Shown here one piece after another: positions 37,319 to 48,192 of a DNA stretch of 64,000 bases. The DNA is taken from positions 8,106,557 through 8,170,556 of the forward strand of contig NC_060961.1 of assembly GCF_910589235.1 (NCBI RefSeq). The letters run 5' to 3'. Within the stretch, counting starts at the first letter, position 1, and every line of letters starts with the position of its first letter. A model generated the notes under the pieces. That model had not been told where the DNA came from and did not search any database. It saw only the letters and a program-made list of their open reading frames with translations. The DNA comes from Vespa crabro (lineage: Eukaryota; Arthropoda; Insecta; Hymenoptera; Vespidae). Made by a program: the position numbers and the translations under genes.

Positions 37319-38128
37319 AAATAAAAAAAAAACAAGTAATTGTTATAAATTAAATAGAAGCACAATAATTTGATTCATATGAAAATATCATGATCGTATT
37401 ATAAAATGTTTTCATTATTTCAACAAATGTACATGAATTATAAATTTGGAGTTAAAATAATCATTACTGAAATGTGATAGTATGTACATTATTTAATACT
37501 AATGAAGTCCTCTCTATTATCTTTATTCATTTAATGAGAACATATATAACATGTGAGAAAGCAAATATAATTGAATCATAAAAATGGAGTTACTCTGATA
37601 GATAAGTCAGCTTAAGAGTGTTTTGTAGAAATTATTTTTCGTTAATTAACCGTACACATAAATAGTAATATTACTTATATAACAAATAACACATTTAGTT
37701 ATTTAATAAACCATGAACAAACTGAAAATGACTTATTTATAAAAAAAATTCCTTTTATGAATATTTTAATAATATTTTAAAATAAAATTGAATACCTCAT
37801 ACATTGTAAATTATTTGGAATTTGTGTATGTGTGCGGGTGTAGGTGTGGGTGTATGCATAAATACAATTTATTTATATCTAAACGATGTATTTATTTTGT
37901 TTTACACGTTAAAATTATTTATTAATTGATTTTTTGTCATTATTATTAATTTATCAATGTTACGTCATATATATAAATATATTTATATAGATGTAAATAG
38001 AAAGTATTGAATTTCGCAATGGTTACTCTGATAGTTACTGCTGACACTTAACCTCCAAATCGTAGAAGATACGTCAAAAGTTGCCGGCAACAAAACTTGA
38101 TAATAATTTCATTCTATTTGAAATTAAA
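37319..38128. other. Spacer between SENP-type protease and TBCB
   Basis: AT-rich, same-strand gap that must hold the protease 3' UTR and the TBCB promoter. Nothing else is recognisable. Confidence 0.6.
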
Positions 38129-39225
38129 ATGAGTGATTATAAGATTATTACATCTGACTTTATAAATTTGAGTATTACAAACTCTGGTCATCAAAATTCT
38201 TGCATAGAAAGAAGATTTCAAAAGGGAATTACAATCGATGAATTTAAGGTACATATATTTGAATGAATAAGAATTATCTTTTATATTTTTGTATATAATT
38301 ATATTTAATATATGGATAATAATTGATTTTTTGCAATAATAGGGAAAATTGGAATTACTCACAGGAGGAAATCCAATAACAATGACGATAGACGTATATG
38401 ATAAAAATGATAGTTTGGTTTGCAAATTAGATGATGGACAACGTCTCTTAGGATCATATCCAATTGATGATGGCATGAGAATACATGTATAATATATTTG
38501 CAAGAAAAAAAGTAACATTCGTCTTGATTTTAATAATAAGATTATACAAGCATTTTAATAAAATTGTAGGTTATAGATAATTTCTCACGCACAGAAGAGG
38601 ATTTGAGTAATATTGAAAAATTTGAAATATCTGAGGAAGATTATGCTAAAAGATCAGGTATAGATTTATAAGAGTTACAGAGAACAAGATTAAATAATGA
38701 TGATAAGTATCAGTATTTTTTATAAGACAATATATTTTATAAAAGAATTATTATTATATTATAGATACAGTAAAGGCATTTTTAGAAAAAAATAAGTTAG
38801 GAAAATACAATGAAGCGGATATGAAAAGGAGAGCAGAAGAAAAATTACGGGAAGAAGAAGCAGAAAAAACTGCAGCAGAATTATGCAAAATAGGTGATAG
38901 ATGTGAAGTTTGCGTTCCAAATCAGCCTAAACGCAGAGCTACTATTATGTATGTTGGCAAAACAGAATTTAAAGAAGGTTGGTGGATTGGTGTAAAATAT
39001 GATGAGCCACTTGGTAAAAATAATGGAACGTGAGTAGTGCCAAAATAAATTATATTATGTTTCTATATAAAAAAAGAAAATCAATGTTAAGGAATATTTA
39101 TTTATAGTGTCAATGAAAAGAAATATTTTGAGTGTTTACCTAAATATGGTGGATTTGTGAAACCAGCACATGTAAAAGTTGGAGATTTTCCAGAAGAAGA
39201 GTTTGATTTGAATGAAGAACTTTAA
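38129..39225 (+). CDS. TBCB: Tubulin-folding cofactor B, 244 aa, 5 exons
   Basis: Cofactor that captures alpha-tubulin after the chaperonin and, with cofactor E, helps heterodimer assembly and disassembly; cytosolic. Exons: 38129-38248, 38343-38486, 38571-38658, 38765-39029, 39108-39225; 245 codons with stop. Residues 1-90 form the ubiquitin-like domain (ERRFQKGITIDEFK, LELLTGGNP, SYPIDDGMRIHVID). A Lys/Glu-rich coiled coil follows (ADMKRRAEEKLREEEAEKTA). The CAP-Gly domain covers about residues 160-235: GDRCEV, GWWIGVKYDEPLGKNNGT and the signature Y-GGFVKPAHVKVGDFP. The C-terminal acidic tail is EEEFDLNEEL, although the usual last residues in vertebrates are DEI/EEI. The coding end is only 103 bp from that of PLRG1 on the other strand. 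Confidence 0.96.
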
Positions 39226-39328
39226 TATATAAAATAGGTAAATGTCTTGTATTTGTTCTAATTAAATACAAATGTTGAATTAAAAGTAATTGCAAAAATT
39301 ACTCTTCTTAAATTATTATAATTATTAT

Positions 39329-41566
39329 TTAATATTTCCTTCGTTTTATTATATCAGGTCTCCAGTTGACAGGATGAGATTCTTCAGTCTAGAAATAATA
39401 TAAACAATTTATATAAATACGAAGCCTTCATTATCTTTGTAATTGTACTGCATTTAATGTATTTGCAAAAAGTATATACCGCAGTATTATCTTCTTTATA
39501 AACTTTTATTGTTTTATCTGCTTCTGTTGTAATCATACGAGTACCAGATATGTCAAATGTGATACTGAATATACCAGCTTCGCTATCCATTGAGCCAGGT
39601 TGAACTGGAGCTTGTAATCGTTGAAAATTATATCTAAAAATTTAAATAATATGCAACAAAGTTTTAAATTAAATTTATACATAACAAAGTAAAATGTTTT
39701 ATTATATTTAGATGTTTAAAATAAATTTATATTTACCCTGTTCTCCAGTCCCAAAGATGCATAGTACCATTGTCTGCTCCAGAAACTAATACTCCATCCT
39801 CATTAACAGCTAAACAATTAACTATGGCATTGTGTCCTGACAAATTTTGGATAAATTTTCCTTCTGGACATTTCCATTGTTTAATATTGTCGGGTGATGC
39901 AGATGCGAACATATACCTAAAAATTTACCAATGTTACATTATAATTTTGCATAAATTATATAACATTTTAGCCCTATAATATTATACAATAATACTAACA
40001 ATGATGGATGGAATGTAACTGCTCTCACACTCTTTTTGTGATTTGTCAAAGTAGCTCTCGATTTGCCTGCTGCTAAATCCCATAAACGTATTGTACAATC
40101 ATGACTCCCTGTGATCACCTGAAATTACAGATTTAATGTTAATACATCATTTATAATAACTGTAATTCATTTATATATTAACTTACTTGAGGTTCTGCTG
40201 TTTGACAAATTACACTGGCAACAGTATTAGTATGACCAACCAAGGTATGAACATTAGCCTTAGTACGCATATCCCATACTCTTCCAGTGGAATCTCTACC
40301 TGCTGTCACTAATACATCTATGCTAGGATGCAAAGCCATAGAATACACAGCTGACAAATGTCCATGATAATGTCTTATAACCTGCAAAGAATTTAATATT
40401 TTGTAAAGGATTTCTATAATGAAGTATTTATAATATAGGAATATAATTGAACCTTATTGTATTCCAAGTCCCAACATTTAACTTGACGATCTTCACCACA
40501 AGAGAATAAATATGGATGTCTTTGCGAGACTGCCAGGCCACGGACACTGTTTATGTGACCAGTTAAGGATACTTTTAATTTACCTGTTGCAAGATCCCAT
40601 ATCTAAAACATTTATCTTTAAATCATTATCATTTTGAAATAATATCAAAGTAAATCTATTATAAATTTCTGCAACATATGAAAATGATATCAAGAAATAT
40701 AAAATAGCAATATTCTCATACTTTAATTACTCTATCTGCAGATCCAGTAGCAAACCATTCATTTCCAGGTTCAATGGCACAGCACCGTACCCAACCAAGA
40801 TGACCACTTATTACTCTGTACAATTTCCATGGTGCATGCCATTTTGGCTTTGCCATAGAAGGAGCTTTTTTAATGGGTACAGCAACCGTAGTATTAGCAG
40901 TATTGCTTCCTAATGTGGATGCTGTAGTTGCTACAATGTTACTTGTTGGTGTAGAGTGATATGTTATAACCGCAGAGGGAGCACTTCTACCAAAGGATTC
41001 ATCTAAAAATTATAAATTGCTTATATATTATTTTGTTGCTTATTTTAATTATTATTAAATTATTGTTAGAATATTATTATTATGATAAAATATTGAATAA
41101 AAATAAAAATTTCATACCCCCTGGTGGCGGTGGATCTGGATTGTCATTTTCATTTTGTACTTTTGTCGTCATATTGTGTTTAACACGTTCCATCACAGGA
41201 CCATAACAATCTTTTGCTTTTACAGATTTTTTCATATTTTGACTATTAACAAAATATTACGATATTTTTACATATAATACACACACACACACATATATAT
41301 ACATACATAAATACATTTAAAAAGATTCTATTGTAAAATTTCAGATTATAACTTACAGGTTTTGATCTACAGGTGGTAAAGTACCTTGATTCAATAAAAA
41401 CATATCATGTGTTCTTTTTAATGATCGAAATACAAGTGTATGCACAGAATGTCTTTGAACATCCTAAAAAAATAAATATGTAAATAAATATGTAAATAAA
41501 TATGTAAATCAAATGTAATAAATGAATAAATACTTATATAATATATATAATCATTTTATTTACCAT
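39329..41566 (-). CDS. PLRG1: Pleiotropic regulator 1 (PRP19-complex WD40 protein), 457 aa, 10 exons
   Basis: Core component of the CDC5L/PRP19 spliceosome complex in the nucleus. Exons in minus order: 41566-41564, 41463-41357, 41242-41118, 41002-40722, 40602-40453, 40381-40187, 40118-40000, 39916-39737, 39633-39480, 39388-39329; 458 codons, phases all fit. The first coding exon holds only the ATG, followed by DVQRHSVHTLVFRSLKRTHD, the family N-terminus. A linker with DPPPPG precedes seven WD40 blades (repeated GHL/GHT...WD signatures: RSLAVSQRHPYLFSCGEDRQ, HPSIDVLVTAGRDSTGRVWD, GSHDCTIRLWD, GADNGTMHLWDW). The C-terminus (EESHPVNWRPDIIKRR) is the highly conserved PLRG1 tail. Length is somewhat shorter than human (514 aa) because of the linker. 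Confidence 0.95.
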
Positions 41567-42218
41567 GTTGTATCGGTAGTAAATAACAGCAAATTATAAT
41601 CCTATCATTTGGCTTAGTTTTAGTTTCAGGTTAAAAATTATAACCTCTCATGAGGGACCATTCGCAAAGAGAAAGGGCGATATCAGCGGTAATAGCTGAA
41701 AGCTTACAAAGAGAATTACTATCCATCAGATAAAAGGTTTTATGTATTACAGGTTAAAGTTGCAAATTAACATAAATTAATATTAGCGAACTATTAAATA
41801 AAAGATTTAATCATAATGATTTTTTATATATGACGGAATTAAAAAAAACAATTACTAAGTGGACAGTGACTCGAGAATATCGGCTAATTTCACTACATAT
41901 TTGGTATAATTTCAATAATATCATTTTAAATAATATAAGAAATATCAAAGAAAAATTTCTTGGGAAAATAGCAAAAAACACATAAAATAACAAAGTTGTT
42001 TATATGGCAGAATAGCAAGTTTATTGTAATATTTTTTTTTGCTGCAAGGCTTTCATCATTTTGAGTTAAAGAGAATTTTTTATAAGCATTGTAGCAATAA
42101 AATTATAAAAAGTGCATAGTCTAAATTATACATTATTTATATTTATCCTATGTCTTAATTAAACATAATAAATACAATTGATAAAAATGCATAATTTTCT
42201 ATAGACCCGTTGAATTTA
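41567..42218. other. PLRG1 promoter / SerRS 3' UTR
   Basis: Same-strand gap between PLRG1 (5' end on the left) and SerRS (3' end on the right). A GC-richer patch at 41630-41720 just upstream of the PLRG1 ATG is likely its promoter. The rest is AT-rich with no exon. Confidence 0.5.
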
Positions 42219-44003
42219 TTATGCAGCATGTTCTTTTGTTTTCTTTTGTTTTTTTGTTTCAGCCTCATCAATTGGAGCAGGCTTGACAAAAGGAATTTCT
42301 TCATCATATTTGGAAGGCATAAAACGAGATAAAACTTTTGGTACTTTAATACCAGTTTCTGTTTGATGTACTTCCAAAATTGCACATATAACACGAGTAA
42401 CTGCACACATTGTTGCGTTTAACATATGGACATAATCAGTTGCTGTATTCATTTTCTTAGTTTGACCATATCTGAAAAATATAACATTTATTGTTTAAAA
42501 TGATTAAAAATTAATTGTTGCATAAAAAAAAAATAACATACCTAACTAAAAGTCTTCTTGCTTGATAATCTAAACAATTACTGCAGGATACAAGTTCACG
42601 AAATGCGCCAGAACCAGGAAACCATGCTTCTAAATCGAGTTTTTTAGAAGCTGCATGATTAAGAGCACCAGAGACAATATTCACAATACGATAAGGAATT
42701 TCGAGTTCTTTATAAAATTCTTCTGCATTGCTGATCATTTCTTCCATCATTTCCCATGACTTGTCATCATAAGGCGAAGTTAAACAAAATTGTTCTACCT
42801 GTGTATAAATACATGATGAATTTTGTTACTGATAAAAATATACGTAATACATAGAATATTTAAATTACCTTTTCAAATTGATGAACTCTGAAAATTCCTC
42901 TGGTATCACGCCCATGAGATCCAACTTCTTGTCTAAAACAAGTAGAAATTCCGGCATATCTTACGGGTAAAGCATTTTCAGGAATCCATTCATTCCGATG
43001 AAAGGCAGCAATTGGTTGCTCTGATGTAGCTATCAAGTACTTTTCTTCCATGTCTTTATCTTCATTACGTTCGCTACTTTTACCGATGACCTATAAGAAA
43101 AAAAATAAGTTTATTCATTTAACTGCTAAACAATATCTTATATAAATTGTACCATATATATATATATATGACCTTATATAATTCCTCATCAAATTGAGAA
43201 AGTTGCGCGACTTCTTGCATTGCATCTTTGCGCATGAAAAACGGAGTATATAACGGTTTATAATCTTTTTCAAGTAATTTTCTTAAGGCTAAATCTATAA
43301 GCGCTTGTTGCAGAAAAACTGCAGGTCCAGTCAAAAAATATCCCCTTCCGCCGGAAACTAAAGTTCCACGTTCGCCATCCATTCCATCAATCATATGTAT
43401 CAGATCTACATGAGAATATTTCTTTTTCTCGGTACAATCCCCGTAAGTTCTTTCTATCTATAATTTTTAAAACATTTGTTAAATATATGACATATATTTG
43501 TATCGTTCAAAACTAGTTTATACATCTAACAATTCATATACCTTATTTTCTTCTTCATCGTTACTGACTGGTACAGATTCGTGTAAATGATTGCCTACTT
43601 CTCTAAGTGCGTTATTTCTTTCAGATTCTGTTAAACTTAAATTTTCGTCGTTACGTTGAATAGCAGTATCAATCAAAGTACGAATACTTTTGATCTGTTT
43701 GACAGTCAATGGTTTAAGATCATTGGATATAAGATTATCTAAATTGTTAACAATTTCTTCAGGTACTTCATCACTATTGCCGACAGGCTCTTTCTTTTTC
43801 ATTTTTTCACCTATTTCCTTGCTACATAAATTTTTAACTTTATTTAAATTGTCAGCACGGTGACGCAGCTGTCGCCAATATTTGTCTTTTTCCACAACTA
43901 AATCGACTAAAGCTACATCCTTGAAACGTTTCTTTTGATTTTCACGTATTTTTTCAGGATCAAAACCTTTATCTTGTCGAAATAGATCTAAATCTAACAC
44001 CAT
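42219..44003 (-). CDS. SerRS: Seryl-tRNA synthetase, cytoplasmic, 492 aa, 5 exons
   Basis: Class II synthetase charging tRNA-Ser and tRNA-Sec with serine in the cytosol. Exons in minus order: 44003-43542, 43457-43173, 43090-42869, 42798-42542, 42471-42219; 493 codons with stop. It starts MVLDLDLFRQDKGFDPEKIR as in animal enzymes. The N-terminal tRNA-binding coiled coil covers about residues 30-125 (KKRFKDVALVDLVVEKD, WRQLRHRADNLNK). The catalytic core shows the TGPAVFLQQAL motif 1 region, motif 2 (TCFRQEVGSHGRDTRGIFRV) with HQFEK, and motif 3 (SGAFRELVSCSNCLDYQARR). A lysine-rich C-terminal extension (ETKKQKKTKEHAA) fits eukaryotic SerRS. The tail is shorter than in vertebrates, which carry the vascular-type nuclear localisation extension. 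Confidence 0.96.
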
Positions 44004-44686
44004 GGTTATTGAAATATTTTAATTTCTTTTAGATTTAAATCCAATGTCTATTCCACGTGGGACCGAGTACCGACTGTGTAGCACTTTATACTGATGTGTT
44101 CTAAAACTCTATATTTTATGACTACAGACCTCTATCTTTTTATTCACTCTTATACAAATATCAAAATTTAAACATACACACACACATAATATATAATCAA
44201 TTAATATAATTAAAAAACAATCATTATTTTAATTAAAACATTATAATTATACGAAATATTAATAGATTTTAAAGTACGTAAAATATGGATAATAAAATAT
44301 ATCGTAAATATCGTAAAGAATTAACATACAAAAAATATAGTAAAAAATTTATATTAACACAAGAGATAAATTTAATACATAAATCGGCTCAAATTTATAT
44401 GCAAAGAAACATAGCATAATCCTAATCAATATAAATAATCATATTTTATATATATATATATATATATGAAATTAAAAGGTTATAAATGCAAATTTCTTAT
44501 ATAAATAAATAAATAAATTTTGTTACGCAAAATGAAAGATATTAAAACAAAAAAAGAAAACTAAAAATTGTTAATTGGTAAAATTCAATAAATATAAAAT
44601 AATATTATATGATATAAAAACGATTGCGTCGATAAAAAAAGGAAAAAAATTCAAATAATTCTACAATAAAAAAACGTTTTTATCAT
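44004..44686. other. SerRS promoter and 3' region of the next gene
   Basis: AT-rich gap between two minus-strand genes. The patch at 44030-44110 just upstream of SerRS is less AT-biased and is the probable promoter. A short TA run lies at 44446-44467. No exon seen. Confidence 0.5.
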
Positions 44687-45506
44687 TTATACAGGATATT
44701 TTCCATAAATTTGACCACTTCTGGTACGTCGTACAACCCATTCTTCTGATTTAGCAGCTTTATTTAAAATCCGTAAGTTCGTTTGCGTGCTTTGAGAATG
44801 ATGCAAATCTTCAGAATGTACCTTTGCGATCGAAGAGCCCGGTAAATTCAAATTCTTCGATCGCTGTGATTTCATGCACATAGATTGAAGAGAACTATTA
44901 CTTGATTGAAGAATTTCTTGGGAAAAAAATGTATCACCACAGGAATGTAAAGTATCTGTTATCCTGGAGTTCGCATATACCATTGGCAGATCATTAGGTC
45001 TAAATCAGATCTATTATTCAAAAAATGTAATGTTCTCATAATAACATTAAATAATTATAATTTTTCATTTAATACGACGGAACTCACATGGAAATGTTAG
45101 TACCCGAAGCATAAAGATTATTATCGTTCTTGAAAAATTTTTCAAAAATTATTAGGATAATAAATGATAGAACACATATAAAAGGTAGAGTTATTAAATC
45201 CGAGGATATATGTTTGGGAATGTTATTACAAGTTGATTCCAGATTATCCATATCATCGTTGTTTGATTCACCAGGCCATGGGAATTCATGTAAAACAGTA
45301 TCCTTTAAGAAAAACGTATAAAAATAAAAAAATAAAAAAAAAAGAAGTGCAAAAACAATTTTTAGTCTATCACAAAATATATACGCATATTTCTTTTTAT
45401 AAACATTTTTTTAAGGTTAAATATAGAAACGTACGCGTATGTAAACATAAACTTCAGGAAGTATCAGTTGTAAGAGATAGTACACATCACTAATATTTCC
45501 CACCAT
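44687..45506 (-). CDS. Unrecognised small single-pass membrane protein, 199 aa, 3 exons
   Basis: Not a family I recognise. Exons in minus order: 45506-45435 (ATG at 45506, GTACGT donor, phase 0), 45302-45088 (GTGAGT donor, phase 2), 44999-44687; the sum is exactly 200 codons. The protein opens MVGNISDVYYLLQLILPEVY, continues with a conserved-looking HEFPWPGESNN, then an acidic stretch. A single hydrophobic span (LITLPFICVLSFIILIIF, about residues 60-77) is followed by EKFFKN. The remainder is Ser/Gln-rich without cysteine pattern and ends in a basic WVVRRTRSGQIYGKYPV. No N-terminal signal peptide is evident, so a signal-anchor topology is likely. The model rests on consistent phases and three good splice borders rather than on homology. 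The first exon is the least secure part. Confidence 0.65.
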
Positions 45507-45789
45507 AATGAATATGTTGTGATATAAAATTAATCAATCGGTTATGATATAAAATTAATCAAATTACGAAACCGTTTATTACGATTATGCAAAATTTTCT
45601 AGTAAAATTTCTTGTTGCAATATTTCAATGTCAAACAATGAGCGAGAGTCACGTGTCGATACAACATATATTACTTATTTGCATAATAAAATGGGGAATG
45701 TAATATTGATAACAGTAAAAATGTGTTTCCATTACTTTATTACAATTATTGTATACAAAGTGAATTAAAATCACTCAAAGAGAACGCAA

Positions 45790-47244
45790 TTACCATTTTT
45801 CAGTGGTTGCACCTCCCCAACTTTGAACAGTAGCAGATGGTGTAGTAGACCATTCTTCAGTTGCCTAAAATTATACAAATAAAATTTAAGAATTAAATTT
45901 TTTTTTCTTTTTTAGTGAAAGGAACAATTACATGTGAACATTATAATTAAAAGATTAAACATACTTGAGACGCCCAATCACCACCGGTTTGGAACGCTGG
46001 TGCAGCAGTAGCAGCAGGAATTGCTGCTGGTGCTGGTGCTGCTACTTCATCTGCCCAATTTTCAGCAGGTACAGCATCAGCGTCAACTTCATTAGCCCAA
46101 CCAGGTTCTGCTGTAGTTGTTGCTTCAACAGGAGCCACGAATTCCTTAGCCGGTGCAATTTCTTTTGCTGCTTGTTCTTCTTTCTCAGCCTAAAGAAGAT
46201 TTAACATTATGTTTCATTCAAAATTAACTTTTAAATTGAACAAATAATAATCAATAAATATACAAACCTCTTCGGGATCTCTATAAAAGAATAAATCAAC
46301 GACAACATCCCATTTGGTTTCACGTGGGATAGAACCTCTTAGTCGTAAAACTTCTCTGGCAAGAAGCCACCACATAAGACCAACACTATGGAAACTCTTA
46401 GTATTGCAGGGAATAGCAATGTCGACAAAACGTAAAGGTGAATCAGTATTGCAAAATGCAATAACAGGAATGTTCACATAGCTGGCTTCAGTAATAGGTT
46501 GGTGATCAGTAGCTGGATCAGTTACAATGAGTAAACGTGGCTCCCGAAAAGCAGCCTAAAGTTAATACATAAAATTATTATAATATTTGTATATATCTTC
46601 ACTTGTTATTATATTTTTTTTTTTAAATAAAATCAGAAAAGATTAAGCCAAAAAAAGCAACAAGTATTGATTCTGTATGAAAAATAATCATCATAAATTG
46701 AAAAAATAATACAAAATGTAATTGCAAGCTGATTTCATAACATTTAACACCTGAATTTGATTAGTGAATGCACCAGGCGTAAAACGTCCAGCAATAGGAG
46801 TGGCACCAGTATGAGCTGCGAATTTCAAAACTGCTCTTTGTCCAGCTGGACGACAACTGATAACAGATACTTCGCTAGGATGCTCAATGGCAACCACAGC
46901 ACGTGCAGCCAATAATAATTTTTCCCATGTGTGACGAAGATTGATAACATTAACACCTGCACCTAATAATTAATATATGACAGCTAATTACTATAATTAT
47001 TGATAGATTTTTCTATATATAAATTATACGACAAAAATTAAATTCTTATATATAAATTATACGACAAAAATTAAATTCTTATATATAAATTATACGACAA
47101 ATATATCTTACCATCGACTCTCTTTTTATACACATACTGTTCCATCTGGAAATTTACATTTTCTGCACCTAAATGAGTGCATGCAGCCAACATTTTGGTT
47201 ACATCGTCCTCTTTGAGGGCTAACACTTCTAGACCTCCTGACAT
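45790..47244 (-). CDS. RpSA: 40S ribosomal protein SA (uS2, laminin receptor homologue), 310 aa, 5 coding exons
   Basis: Small-subunit ribosomal protein needed for 40S assembly; the Drosophila gene is stubarista. Exons in minus order: 47244-47112, 46962-46751, 46555-46268, 46189-45965, 45864-45790; 311 codons. It starts MSGGLEVLALKEDDVTKMLA. The uS2 core covers residues 10-205: NVINLRHTWEKLLLAARAVV, FAAHTGATPIAGRFTPGAFT, EPRLLIVTDPATDHQPITEA, the laminin-binding palindrome-type region IPCNTKSFHSVGLMWWLLAR. The eukaryotic tail is Ala/Pro-rich with spaced acidic-Trp motifs (GWANEV, NWADEV, GGDWASQ, EEWST). An untranslated first exon at about 47737-47785 starts in a pyrimidine tract (CTTCCTTTCCG) like a 5'TOP motif and has a GTAAGT donor at 47736. 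Confidence 0.96.
47031..47105. repeat. 33-bp intronic tandem repeat in RpSA intron
   Basis: The word TTATACGACAAA occurs at 47024, 47057 and 47090 with the intervening AATTAAATTCTTATATATAA repeated, giving a 33-bp unit in about 2.3 copies inside the first coding intron. Confidence 0.9.
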
Positions 47245-48192
47245 CTTAACGTTGTGGTTGAATTACGATTAACCTGCAATACATAAATATAATTAAAATA
47301 TCAGCAATCCGTAATCAAAAAATTAGCATTGTTAATTTTTAAACGATTATTTTTATTAATTATTATTATATATTTGTACATATTAATTATATATACACGC
47401 ATACATATATAGAAAAAGCTAACCTCAAATTATTTTTAATATAAAAAAACATTCTTTAAAAATAAAATTATATTACGATTATTTCTCATACTGTAAAATA
47501 ATAATAAATTTATATGTACAAAATGTGATTTTTTACATATACATATATATACGTTTTATTAACTAGCCACGTGTATCAGTACAAAATAAACTTCTGATTT
47601 TATTAAAAGTGCATATTATTACAAATTTTATTAAAGTATATATGCCAAAAAGTTTTAAATAGGTAATTATGCAGAAATTCTTTGATAATTGAAAAAAATG
47701 TAATAAATAAAATAAAATATTAATTCTAAACTTACGTTATACAATGCCACTAGGAGACTTCCAATCGGAAAGGAAGTGAACACGTTAGCTTCGTTTTAGA
47801 AGCGAAGATAAAGATGGAAACTGTAACTACACTAGTTTTTTCATTATAAAATTTATATATTTAAAAGTAATAATTAGAAAAAAATAGTCATGTTAAATTA
47901 TTATTTATTTAATAATATTTGTTTATGAGAAAAATTTAATGATATATATGAAATATATTTAAAAATAATGAGAGAACCGGAAGTTTTAAATTTTGGTTTG
48001 AAAAACTTAGGGATGAGAGAAATTTTGGAAGTATTGGTAAGATTGTCAGCCACGTCTGATGAATGCCCCTAGACGCCATAAGAGTACGCCACGTTCATGT
48101 CTCTTATTGTCAGTAACCTGCAGTAACCCATTTACCGGCACAACGATAGGGATTTGTAAAATAATCATAAATATTTCTCTTAGACAAATCTA
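47245..48192. promoter_or_regulatory. Divergent promoter region RpSA / ribophorin I
   Basis: Contains the first intron and untranslated exon of RpSA (minus; exon about 47737-47785 with TOP-like start) and, to the right, the promoter of ribophorin I. The patch 48040-48150 is less AT-rich and probably carries the ribophorin I start site. The central 47840-48000 is AT-rich. Confidence 0.6.
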
